64,000 nt of DNA, taken from assembly GCA_032622095.1 (NCBI GenBank), contig CP136062.1:164174875-164238874 (forward strand), written 5' to 3'. Positions 35,599 through 43,709 of this stretch are shown here, piece by piece (position 1 is the stretch's first letter; each line of letters starts with the position of its first letter). The stretch comes from Siphonodentalium dalli. Its lineage: Eukaryota > Mollusca > Scaphopoda > Gadilida > Siphonodentaliidae. The notes below the pieces were generated by a model that was not told where the DNA came from, did no database searches, and was given only the letters and a program-made list of their open reading frames with translations. A program made the position numbers and the translations under genes.

Positions 35599-38430
35599 TT
35601 TAGTGAACACTTTGTACTCACTCACATTTTATAACATGAAGGATGTATTGCATGGCATTCTGATACAATCGATAAGCTTCTTCATAGTTCTTGTTTTTGT
35701 CGTGGTCTGTAGCCTGGGTCGCCAAGTCAATTGCTTTCTGTCAAATATAACCACCACACGCCTTATTAAAAAAAAAAGAAATAGGGAGTACTTTCGTGCA
35801 AAAAAAGATTCTGGTTTCATAAAAAGCGCGCGAAGCCGCTTGTTGTGAACATTTATGATGCGAAAAAAACTATTAAAGAGGGATCACTCTATGCAGCTAC
35901 TTTATTGTGCTATTTTTAACGATGACAGTCTGACGTTTTGTAAACAAATCAGAAAATGGTTCTTTGCAAATAAGAGAATCTATTCTAAAATAGCTTTTGC
36001 ATTGAGATCCATAAACATTACTTCTCTGTGAAGATTGAAATTCATGAATGAATTTCTTCTACTTACTAGACCTTAGGAAAAAAAACTGAAAAAGTGAATT
36101 TAAAAGTTTTGCCGCTGTCCATAGCCGTACACATATATTATAATTACACAGTATAGTCCAGTGCATTTATGGTTTTACCCAGAACTAATTGCAACAGAAT
36201 TTTTTTTTGCTGGAATTGGTACATATACCCTCCATAAACAACATACTAAAAATCGGCAAAAATCGGAAAAAGGGAAATTAGTGAATTTCGTGAAAAAAAA
36301 TTGGGAAAATTTGGTCAAATCATCAATTTATGGATTTTCATGAATGTATATAAAAAATTCAAATTTACAAGTCCTACAAATATCATGCCTATTTTGTCGA
36401 CCACATTTTCCTGAATCCAGAACTGGAAACCATACCCAGATTCCTTAAGTATTTTTCGAGTTGTGTGCCTTCAAAAACGCGAGTTTACCTGATTTCGGAG
36501 CCTTAATTTCGCAGAATGAGCCAAATGCCGTATTATATGGTTAATTATTTTAAAAACTAGAGCAAAATTAATGACTTTTTCACTGTTTTAGTAATTTTCT
36601 CACTAGATAAATCACAAAATATGATTAAGGATGAATAAGGAGAATAAAATATTCTCAAACAAAATGTGTGTTCCATTGTATGGACTTGGCCAAATTTGCC
36701 TTGACACAGAACTCGTGTGATGAAATGCCATATTTGAGGTCATGTAACTCAATAAATTAATATCGATATGCTCTGTTTTTCTCATAACATTTTGAGAATA
36801 CTAGATTGAACAAATTGTGAAGGAATTTCCAAATACATTGGTGAAGAAAAAAAATTATGGTCCTATGAACTCTTAGTCTAGCCTCTTTTCCGAAAATGCT
36901 ATTGTGGGGCGTTTTTTTGTCAATTTTAAAAGGATTTTAGGCATATTCAGAAAAATTAACGAAAGTTTATTGTGTAAAATGATGTGATCTGTCCTCTTAA
37001 ATCATTTGTTTGTTGAGAAAATAGCATTTCAATGGTTATACCAATGAATGTCACTGGTTTTCACTCATCACTGTGGAAACTTACTCCAAATTTGAACGGC
37101 AGAAAAATGGGGTAGGGGAAAGCATATCAACAAAAACTTCAAAATTATGCATCTTGAAGCATAAAACTTTATACTATCAGCTTCTGCTTACATTGTTCTT
37201 TTATACATAATTTCTTATTTCCTTTGTTTATGTTTATTGACAGAGCTATAATATTTTTTGTCATAATTTGGCAGTGAAATGTCAAATTGGCTATTTTGAG
37301 ATTGTTTTTATACAACATAACCATAAAATTCTAAATCAACGTCTGATAACGTATTAAGCAGTTTTATAATGCAACAGGAATGTACTCAAACTGGAAGAAA
37401 ACAACATTGTGTCTGAAATGGCTGTAATTTGGTGATAAGATTGCATTTTGTGATTTTTCCTACCCCTATACCAACGTTAAAATTTGGAGTCAGTTTCCTG
37501 AAAAATGAAAGAAATCAAGTGACATTCTATGGCATAACCAATGTAAGGCTAATTTTTTATCACTAAAGTGTTGTGAGAGGAAAGTTCACATAATTTTACA
37601 CATTAAAACACCCATTGTTTTTTGTTTTTATGGCCCAAAACCTTTTAGAATGGACAAAAATGCCTCAAACTGGCATCTTTTGAAACAAGCTAAAACTAAG
37701 TATTCAAAGGGCCATAAGTTCATTTTCTTAAATAATGTCCTATTAATACCTGTACAATTTGTTCAATCCAACATACTTAAAATGTTATAAGAAAAGCATG
37801 GCATATGGATATTAAATTATTAAGTTACATGACTTCAAATATTGCATTTCATCACACAAGTTCAGTGTCAGAGGCAAAATTGGCTAAGTCCATACAATGG
37901 AACACACATTTTGTTTGAGAATATAATCTTCTTCTTAATTATGGATGCACATATTAATCATATTTTGTGTTTAATCTAGTGAGGAAATTACTATAACACT
38001 GAAAAATCCCTTCAGTTTGCTCTAGTTTTTAAAATAATTAATCATAAATAAGGCATTTTGGCTCATTCTTCGAAATTGAGGCCCCGAAAATGGGCTGAAA
38101 TCAGGTAAACTCGTGTTTTTGAAGGCACACAACTCGAAAAATACGTAATGAATCTGGGACTGGTTTTCAATACTTGGTGATTAATTGATGATTTGACCAA
38201 ATTTCCCCAAATTTATTTAACGAAATTCACCAATTTCCCTTTTTCCGATTTTTGCCGATTTTTAGTATGTTGTTTATGGAGGGTTTATGTACTTATTCCA
38301 GCAAAAAAAAATTCTGTTGCAATTAGTTCCGGTTTTGGCATTTTTTTCTCATACATGCACTGGACTAGTAATTAGTACTTACCTTTAAGTTTCCTGTCAT
38401 GCATCCGCTTTTTCCTGATTTTGCAGCCAT
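24246..38430 (-). CDS. VPS4: VPS4-type AAA ATPase gene with two tandem MIT domains (5' part; seven exons)
   Basis: VPS4 is the cytosolic AAA ATPase that disassembles ESCRT-III filaments; its N-terminal MIT domain binds ESCRT-III tails. Seven minus-strand exons with consensus splice sites and matching phases are visible: 38,383-38,430; 35,626-35,737; 34,502-34,659; 33,983-34,094; 32,780-33,005; 31,732-31,796; 24,246-24,341. They predict about 272 residues: start peptide, MIT-1 (about 17-90), chimeric linker, MIT-2 (about 107-180), an acidic/QTEEADD linker, then the conserved start of the ATPase domain ([18 protein letters not shown]). VPS4 normally has one MIT domain. The second comes from a ~1.65-kb tandem duplication. 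The ATG (38,430) has A at -3 and G at +4. The Walker motifs and rest of the ATPase are not in the window, so completeness is unknown. Confidence 0.85.
24420..25215 (+). repeat. Diverged direct repeats with GCCATTTTGGCGGCCAT motifs
   Basis: GGACGCC(G/A)TCTTGAA...CAAAGCGGATTTTGGATATG occurs at about 24,448-24,515 and 25,133-25,205. Between them lie several GCCATTTTGG(C)(C/G)GCC boxes. It is intronic (VPS4 intron 4 or its flank) and non-coding. Confidence 0.6.
26056..26550 (+). mobile_element. LINE 3'-UTR copy 1 (5'-truncated)
   Basis: A stretch of about 490 bp from CTGTCCCCTCTACTTTCTC through AATAAAAATATG to tandem GCTCTCGATTTGTATGTGCC units appears identical to 28,273-28,750, the 3' end of the adjacent LINE. 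CCCTCGATTTGTATGTGCC also stands just before it (26,039), so the tail motif may be a target-site duplication or a locally amplified target. Confidence 0.7.
26397..26618 (+). repeat. Tandem CTCTCGATTTGTATGTGCC repeat units
   Basis: Units of 36 bp (CTCTCGATTTGTATGTGCCA plus CACCTGTGCTAACAAG), some extended to about 68 bp by CGACGGCATATCGGCGTTAT, are repeated between the two LINE copies. Two extended units also follow the second copy (28,617-28,752). Confidence 0.85.
26619..27990 (+). CDS. LINE reverse transcriptase, C-terminal half
   Basis: An uninterrupted frame encodes RT motif B ([20 protein letters not shown]), motif C (LFADDTSL), the KTE/LLISRK region, a thumb-like segment ([12 protein letters not shown]), and a C-terminal Cys/His cluster of the [17 protein letters not shown] type. 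This is typical of APE-class LINE ORF2 proteins, which copy element RNA at a nicked target. Endonuclease and RT motifs 0-A are missing, so it cannot act alone. The frame appears to run back to 26,554 only because repeat units upstream happen to be open. The lack of internal stops over ~455 codons suggests a recent insertion. Confidence 0.9.
26619..28616 (+). mobile_element. 5'-truncated non-LTR retrotransposon (LINE) in VPS4 intron 4
   Basis: Truncation lies inside the reverse transcriptase, between motifs A and B. The element continues through the ORF end (27,990), a 3' UTR and an AATAAAA signal near 28,600. It is antisense to VPS4. Domain order and motifs suggest the Jockey/CR1 side of the LINE tree. 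Together with copy 1 it forms an unusual LTR-like direct-repeat arrangement. Confidence 0.8.
28266..28752 (+). repeat. LINE 3'-UTR copy 2, direct repeat of 26,056-26,550
   Basis: The same pyrimidine-rich start, GGGGAAGGGGCATGTCGCC block, AATAAAAATATG signal and two 68-bp tail units as copy 1. No differences were noticed by eye. Confidence 0.85.
28795..29806 (+). repeat. Dispersed repeat, second copy at 43,083-43,706
   Basis: Apart from the MITE, the sequence from CCTCATCTTCTG(G/T)GAGGTA through CTAAGCAGAATGAGGTTCCC to AATAACGATTTGTCTTGAAT matches 43,083-43,706 at roughly 95%. It includes the right hairpin of the double-hairpin MITE (29,370-29,490) and ~320 bp beyond it. Confidence 0.8.
28834..29225. 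mobile_element. piggyBac-like MITE with TTAA target duplication
   Basis: Terminal inverted repeats are CCCTTTACCCAACA (28,834) and TGTTGGGTAAAGGG (ending 29,225), flanked by TTAA at 28,830-28,833 and 29,226-29,229. The related repeat at 43,111-43,125 reads TCTCAAATTAACATG without the insert, which is a clean empty site. Inside are two ~69-bp hairpins (28,983-29,051 and 29,131-29,199), inverse copies of each other. No transposase. TTAA duplication with CCC-start ends is the piggyBac signature. Confidence 0.85.
29830..31731. other. VPS4 intron 4 remainder, nothing recognised
   Basis: AT-rich, with short frames only. No repeats obvious by eye and no splice-bounded VPS4-like segments. Confidence 0.6.
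31732..31796 (-). CDS. VPS4: VPS4 exon 4: linker between MIT and ATPase
   Basis: Acceptor TAATTATAG and donor CAG|GTAAGA bound a 65-bp exon encoding [20 protein letters not shown] and the start of a split Gly codon. The QLSGAIVM junction with exon 5 matches the family's Q-L-x-G-A-(I/V)-V-M. The entry phase (2) matches the phase at which exon 3' ends. Confidence 0.85.
32780..33005 (-). CDS. VPS4: VPS4 exon 3' : second half of MIT-2 plus linker
   Basis: The acceptor CTTTGCAG leads into a completed Tyr codon and [20 protein letters not shown] then [12 protein letters not shown], the third MIT helix (family pattern YLxRAEKLKxYL). About 40 polar linker residues follow, ending ...[10 protein letters not shown] donor at AA|GTAACA gives the phase exon 4 needs; reading past it meets a stop at once. 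An alternative donor AAG|GTGATG gives the wrong phase. Confidence 0.8.
33907..33957. repeat. (AT)n microsatellite, duplicated intron copy
   Basis: TATATA/TTTATATA run. The paralogous run at 35,555-35,594 is purer. Confidence 0.85.
33983..34094 (-). CDS. VPS4: VPS4 exon 2' : first half of MIT-2
   Basis: The acceptor TTTGACAG and donor T|GTGAGTG bound 112 bp encoding [20 protein letters not shown] then [17 protein letters not shown]. These match MIT helices 1-2 (family: KAIDL...A...D...NYEEAL.LY..A.EYFL.AIK). It is paralogous to exon 2 at about 93% amino-acid similarity. Confidence 0.9.
34502..34659 (-). CDS. VPS4: VPS4 exon 3: MIT-1 second half fused to an exon-1 copy
   Basis: The first ~35 codons encode the third MIT helix ([32 protein letters not shown]). 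The rest repeats exon 1 without its ATG ([15 protein letters not shown]) and ends AAG|GTTAGT, the same donor position as exon 1. The exon is open throughout (158 bp, entry phase 1, exit phase 0), so it links MIT-1 to MIT-2 in frame. A stretch ACAGGAAACTT at the fusion point matches exon 1's own 3' end and may be templated filler from repair. Confidence 0.88.
35555..35594. repeat. (AT)n microsatellite, duplicated intron copy
   Basis: Pure AT dinucleotides in the intron between VPS4 exons 2 and 3. Confidence 0.9.
35626..35737 (-). CDS. VPS4: VPS4 exon 2: first half of MIT-1
   Basis: The acceptor TTTGACAG and donor T|GTGAGTG bound 112 bp encoding [20 protein letters not shown] then [17 protein letters not shown]. 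It has the same length and phases as exon 2'. Confidence 0.9.
36154..38367. mobile_element. 2.2-kb foldback element in VPS4 intron 1
   Basis: Ends are TAGTCCAGTGCAT (36,154) and ATGCA(C)TGGACTA (ending 38,367), flanked by GTA at 36,151-36,153 and 38,368-38,370. The paralogous intron at 34,487 reads ACACAGTAATTAG with a single GTA, an empty site. Arms of about 1 kb (36,154-37,130 and 37,430-38,367) are reverse complements at perhaps 85-90%, around a ~300-bp unique centre. No transposase. The 60-codon frames in each arm are repeat artefacts. Confidence 0.85.
38383..38430 (-). CDS. VPS4: VPS4 exon 1: start codon and N-terminal peptide
   Basis: ATG at 38,430-38,428 in a good context (ATAATGG) opens [16 protein letters not shown], 16 codons, with donor AAG|GTAAGT. 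Exon 2 then starts KAIDL, as in VPS4 proteins, whose first residues are variable. The 5' UTR lies from 38,431 upward; a possible acceptor TTTTAG lies ~55 bp upstream. Confidence 0.82.
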
Positions 38431-38525
38431 TATCACTCCTCTCTGAGTCGGAACCGATCTATTCGATTGAAGAGTGGACTCTAAAATGGCATGGTTGTGA
38501 TTAACATACGAAACTAACATAATTC
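38431..38525 (-). promoter_or_regulatory. VPS4 5' UTR / proximal promoter segment
   Basis: Only ~95 bp separate the VPS4 ATG from a MITE copy (38,526-38,985). The promoter must therefore lie in this short unique stretch, inside the MITE, or beyond. No TATA box is clear. Confidence 0.4.
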
Positions 38526-38985
38526 TAGGTTACACTGTTGTAAATAAGGTTCGGAGAGACCTCTAGCGGATGCGGGAGGAATATATAGGAGAGAATAAAA
38601 TAGACACTGAGCCCTGATTGGTCAATAGCCTTGTGTGCTTTTTGCATAAACAAATCATTACACCTCTTCCCTATGGTTTCCCACTGGTAAAATAGCCATT
38701 GGCACAGGAATGAACCTCTGTAGTAAAGTTTGAATTTTTTGTTGTGGTCTAAAATATGACAGTATTTTTTATGCGGTGCTGACACTAGTTAGGAAAACAC
38801 AAGATTTAAAGGCGAATTCCCTGCCTGTCGTACCTGATTTTTTTGTGCAAAAAGTTTCCCAAAGTGTCAATTTTTCAGATTTAAAGAAAATTTTGGACCC
38901 ATTGTTTATATTGCCAATAATATACGCTAAAACGTTAGCACTGATGCCTATGGAAAACATTTACACCTGTGTTCCCTAAAGGGGA
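38526..38985. mobile_element. MITE copy 1, immediately upstream of VPS4
   Basis: It starts AGGTTACACTGTTGTAAATAAG and ends near TTTACACCTGTGTTCCC. It matches 39,875-40,320 over about 440 bp at roughly 95%. The imperfect terminal inverted repeats are about 15 bp (GGTTACACNGGTG). Non-coding. Confidence 0.7.
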
Positions 38986-39874
38986 AAATGAGCTTTTTGG
39001 GCTTTTTGATTCCTGTGAGTCACTTTAAAGTATTTTATTGCATTTTTAGCAGCCTGGTCTTTCAGTCCAACGAATCTCTCATGCGTGGTGTAGCTATTCT
39101 TGCTGCTGATGTCTTTTTGCTCTTATATCAGCCAAAAATAGTATGATTTTTTCATAAAAATTGCCAACTTTTCAAGGTATTTTCAATTTTTTCAAGTTGG
39201 TAGTAGTCACATAATAATGCAAATGACCCATAACATGAGCATGTCAATGAGACATATATCACTTGTTATTAAAAGCTAATCTGACAAGTATTTTGGATTT
39301 TATAGCCAGTGATATACAGATATATATCATACAAGTTAGTCATTTCCACTGGTGGATCGGTCATTTGAAGGTTAATAGCACTTAAACTTGGACACATTTC
39401 AAAAAAATGCTTCAGCACTTCAAAGAGAGCATATTTTTGTTCAACAAATTCAATATACACCCACATCCAGTTATCTCGGATCACCCTTGCAGACCTGAAA
39501 ATATCATACTTTAGTCTTCCATGTGCTTATAAAGTCATGTGCTTCATGCTCAGCTGCTCAAATCTGGACTCAATGACCTCACATTACCAGAAGTTCTCTC
39601 ATGGAAAGGATCTTGTACAGTCTTCCATAGCTGAGCCAAGTGTGCAACACCAGACCCCAATAACTGTGTGAAAATGGGGGCTGAACATGACCTTTGGTGG
39701 AAATTTGTGCTTTTTTGATGAATAATGTGTTAAAGGGGGTGGGGTTAAATTGTGTGTGATAAATAAAGAACCACAGAAGGGATATTGTTTTTGAACACAT
39801 TTTTTCCATTGATGGGCAATTCTGAAGAAATGTAGGGAGTTACAATTATTCCGCGAAAAAGCGGGCTATCGCTT
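38986..39874. other. Spacer between two MITE copies, nothing recognised
   Basis: Short frames only. No repeat or domain recognised. Confidence 0.5.
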
Positions 39875-40320
39875 TAGGTTACACTGGTGTAAATAAGGTT
39901 CGGAGAGACCTCTAGCGGATGTGGGAGGAATATATAGGAGAGAATAAAATAGACACTGGGCCCTGATTGGTCAATAGCCTTGTGTGCTTTTTGCATAATA
40001 AAATAATTACACCTCTTCCCCATGGTTTCCCACTGGTAAGATAGCCATTGGCACAGGAATTAACCCTCTGTAGTGAAGTTTGATTTTTTTGTTGTGGTCT
40101 AAAATATGACAGTATTTTTTTATGCGGTGCTGACACTAGTTAGGAAAACACAAGATTTAAAGGCGAATTCCCTGCCTGTCGTACCTGATTTTTTTGTGCA
40201 AAAAGTTTCCCAAAGTGTCAAATTTTCAGATTTAAAGAAAATTTTGGACCCAATGTTTATATTTCCAATAATATACGCTAAAACGTTAGCACTTAGGCCT
40301 GTTACACCTGTGTAACCTCT
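39875..40320. mobile_element. MITE copy 2
   Basis: It starts AGGTTACACTGGTGTAAATAAG and ends CACCTGTGTAACCTCT, so the terminal repeats are cleaner than in copy 1. Same orientation as copy 1. A target duplication of 3 bp (TTA/TAA-like) is possible but not certain. Confidence 0.75.
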
Positions 40321-40789
40321 AAGCTGTTCCAACCTGTTTCTACCCAAAGCACATGTGCAGTTTCTGTACGGTTGGTCATTAGGCGATTGCAATATCTGAT
40401 TATACTGCAATCATTATATATTATCACTATACATCAGGGGCTATTTCCTGAGTTTACGTAAGAACTCGTGCCCATGAGTGACCACGCCATATATGAATCC
40501 TTGTGTATTATGATGTAGCCGAATGACTTAAAGTGACATTAAACTATCAGATGGAATTTTTTATAACACATAATATAAATTCCAATAGCAAATATCTAAA
40601 TTCGACCGAGGACGGTTTTTAACACATGAGCACCATATATTAATAATACCCAAGCATTGTAATTCACGCTGCTGTTCGTGGAAGCTGTATAATCAGATAT
40701 TGCAATCGCCTAATGACCATGCACCTGATTCTGCTGTCTCGACCATTTGAACGATTTGGGTGAAATAAAGGGTGTTACAGAGTGGCCCC

Positions 40790-41490
40790 CAAGCCTATCT
40801 AAATAACCACCATGCCGACCAAAATGGGCGCCGTCCAGAGTGGTTGAAATATGACACCCATGCCATTTACCGACCTTGGCCGATTTAGGTTAATCAAAGG
40901 GTACTGTATTGTGGGCCCCAAACCATTTCAAAATATTCACACTGGCACCACACCCTATCCAAAATGGCCGCCGTCCAGATGGGTTCAAATAGGGCACACA
41001 TGGCATATTTCTCGGCCTCTTGACCGATTCAGGTCAAACAACGGGTGGTGTATGAAGCCCCCATCCAATAAACTCTTTACACACACCCACTCCGATACAA
41101 ATGGCCGCCGCCCAGATGTGTTCAAATAGGGCACCCATGTTATTTATCGACACATTTAGGTCAACCAAAGGGTGTTGTATGGTGGCATCCCCCCACAAGC
41201 CAATTCAAATATTCACTCTACGCCGATCCAAAATGGCCGCCATCCAGAGGGGTTCAAATAGAACAAAATGCCATTTCTTGGTCCCTTGACAGATTTAGGT
41301 CAAACAATGGTGTTGTATGGTTCCCCCCCCCCCAGACACTTTTTCCACAAGCACCACCGCCGATCCAAAATGACCATCGCCCAGATGGGTTTAAATAGGG
41401 AACCCATGCCAGTTCTCGACCTTGACCAATTTAGGTCAAAGAAAGGCTGATGTGTGGTGCCCCCCCCAAGCCAATCTAAATATCCATCCC
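40790..41490 (+). repeat. ~125-bp tandem array, 5-6 copies
   Basis: Each unit has CCAAAATGGCCGCC(G/A)TCCAGA, GGGTTCAAATAGGGCACCCAT, GACC(A/G)ATTTAGGTCAAACAAAGG and a C-homopolymer. Units start near 40,816, 40,958, 41,097, 41,226 and 41,363. Open frames through it are not genes. Confidence 0.88.
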
Positions 41491-41559
41491 ACTCACAAAA
41501 TTCTCACCTTATTGTATACTGCTATCATTAACTTAATATTAGATGGACTGATTTGAGTG

Positions 41560-41955
41560 TGATGATGGGCACACAGGCTTTCAGAGCGTGGTGAAGGTAA
41601 CACATGCTATCAGAGTGTCATGAAGGGTACACAGGCTTTCATAATGTGATGAAGGGTAAACAGGCTTTCAGAGTGTGATGAAGGGTACACATGCTTTCAT
41701 ATTGTGATGAAGGGTACACATGCTTTCAGAGTGCAATGAAGGGTACACAGACTTTCAGAATGTGATGAAGGGTACACAGGCTTTCAGAGTGAGATGAAGG
41801 GTACACATGCTTTCATAATATGATGGAGGGTTCACAGGCTTTCAGAGTGTGATGAAGGGTACACAGGCTTTCAGAATGTGATGAAGGGTACACAGGCTTT
41901 CAGAACGTCATGAAGGGTACACAATATTTCTGAGTGCAATTAAGGGTACAGAGTG
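41560..41955 (+). repeat. 29-bp minisatellite, about 13 copies
   Basis: The unit ATGAAGGGTACACAGGCTTT plus CAGAGTGTG is repeated with few changes. The period is a constant 29 bp. Confidence 0.95.
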
Positions 41956-42959
41956 ATGACGTGTACGGGAAACCCTTTTTTTTTAGTTTTAAAAAGTTAT
42001 TAATTCTATATTGTGAGCATGAGTAATAGTAAATGTTTGTTCAATCATTCCCTTTATTATTTTTGACTTCTATCGTTCAAGGAACATGTGTTTGAAATTT
42101 CAGTTTGTTTATATTTAATAAAAAGTCCATTTACAGTTGGGTTGGCAGATCTCCTTTTACATGAGTATATAAAATAAGTCCAAACTTGTCAAAGAGCTGG
42201 TGTCAATTAGAGTGCAAAATCTAATAATCTGTACCCTTTCCAACTTTTGACAAAGGCTTGCCCTAGACTAGCTCTTGGCTCATATGTGAAACACTACGAC
42301 ACTACCCTGCCATCTTTAAGTAGATGACGTCATTTGCAGCATTGATCCAAATATGATAATTGAGAGTCGGCAACAGGGGGACACACATCAAAGCGCAATA
42401 TATTGCATTGTGTGTTCTGCAAAAATTGTTTACATATTTAAAATATCTCTTCACATATACAAAGTAGGATACAAAATGTTTTGATAATTTCTTCCCGTCA
42501 GAGATAGGTGGAATCATGTTAAACTTGGGTCTTTGGACACAACATACAGATCACTTCAGCTTCCATTGTTCTATTTCAGTACCGGTCAGAATTCCGACCA
42601 GTGGTCCAAGATGGCGTTGGCCCATACCAATCTATATGATACCCAAAGCAGAGTGGTGGCAAGATTTCTAGTCTGAGGACCAGTCAAAAGCTTACCCTTT
42701 TTATGGTCATCCTCTTATTTTTAAATGTTCAGTGTCCAATGGGCCCGGTGATTAAAATAGAACAAAGAATTGAATTCACATATTTGAAATGCGGCTTATT
42801 CACATATAGCTTATTTTATACATAATATAATTACAACTCATATAAACACATAACAAGTGTGACATACTGATTAAAGTGGGTCGTTCAATTGGGGAAGTTT
42901 GCAGTAGTTCTGCACATAACCTACCAAGAAGAATGATAACCAAATAATTAGCTTCATTC

Positions 42960-43378
42960 AAGCCTGCAAATAGTGTCTGTCATTTGCAGAATGAGGTCCT
43001 CAGAGTGTGAATTTAGTGATGCTATACCACATAGCGGACTAGCATCACCAAATTCACCCTCTGGGGACCTCATTCTGCTATACCTCATCTTCTGTGAGGT
43101 ATCTATAGTCTCAAATTAACATGTTTTAGTTACTTTTTCCCTGCTGGGCAGTTTCTATATCCCTAATTTTTATTAAGATAAAAGGCATAATTGAGGTGAC
43201 TTTAACTGGGGAACTTCAATTTGATCCTACGTCTCCCATAGCAGTTGATGCCTAAGCAGAATGAGGTTCCCCCAAGCGTAAACTTGGTGATGCTAGCCTG
43301 CCGTGTGGGATAGCATCACTAAATTCACCCTATGGGAACCTCATTCTGCCAATGACAGACACACTACTTGCAGGCTTG
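42960..43378. mobile_element. Double-hairpin MITE, copy B
   Basis: Ends are CAAGCCTGCAAATAGTGTCT and its near complement ending CTTGCAGGCTTG. Hairpins at 42,987-43,079 and 43,255-43,349 are each bounded by GCAGAATGAGG and CCTCATTCTGC. It contains the empty site (43,116) for the piggyBac-like MITE. Non-coding. Confidence 0.75.
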
Positions 43379-43706
43379 ACTGAATAATAAACAGATGAGA
43401 ATGAGTGATGAATTATGGGAATGTTAATATATGTTTGAGCACTATTCTTAAAAAAGCACTTCCGAACTTCCTATATCTGGTACTGTTAAGAGAGGATATG
43501 GTATTAAATTAAGACGACTCACGAGTCAGCTGTGAATTTAGAATGTACATTAGAATAGGGTGTCTCCATGGTGATAATGTAAACATTGTCAATTGTCATT
43601 GATGAATGAATCTTGCACAATCAACGCAAGCTAGATTGAGAATAAATGTCAGATAATTACAGCACTCAAATAATAATAAATAACGATTTGTCTTGAATTA
43701 TCGACT
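43083..43706 (+). repeat. Second copy of the dispersed repeat at 28,795-29,806
   Basis: It matches to AATAACGATTTGTCTTGAAT and lacks the piggyBac-like insert. Confidence 0.8.
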
Positions 43707-43709
43707 TTG

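Larger units (their letters stand above)
32780..38430 (-). repeat. ~1.65-kb tandem duplication of VPS4 exons 1-3
   Basis: Exonic and intronic sequence repeats with an offset of about 1,650 bp: the CTGCAAAGGAATATTGGAATG block at 33,006 and 34,660, (TA)n runs at 33,907-33,957 and 35,555-35,594, and GCCGCTTGTTGTGAACATTT at 34,188 and 35,833. Intron copies remain about 90-95% similar, so the duplication is fairly young. One copy of intron 1 is enlarged by the element at 36,154-38,367. Confidence 0.92.

Noticed and set aside
41560-41955. CRISPR-like regular repeats
   Set aside because: Units are contiguous 29-bp tandem copies without unique spacers, in an animal genome.
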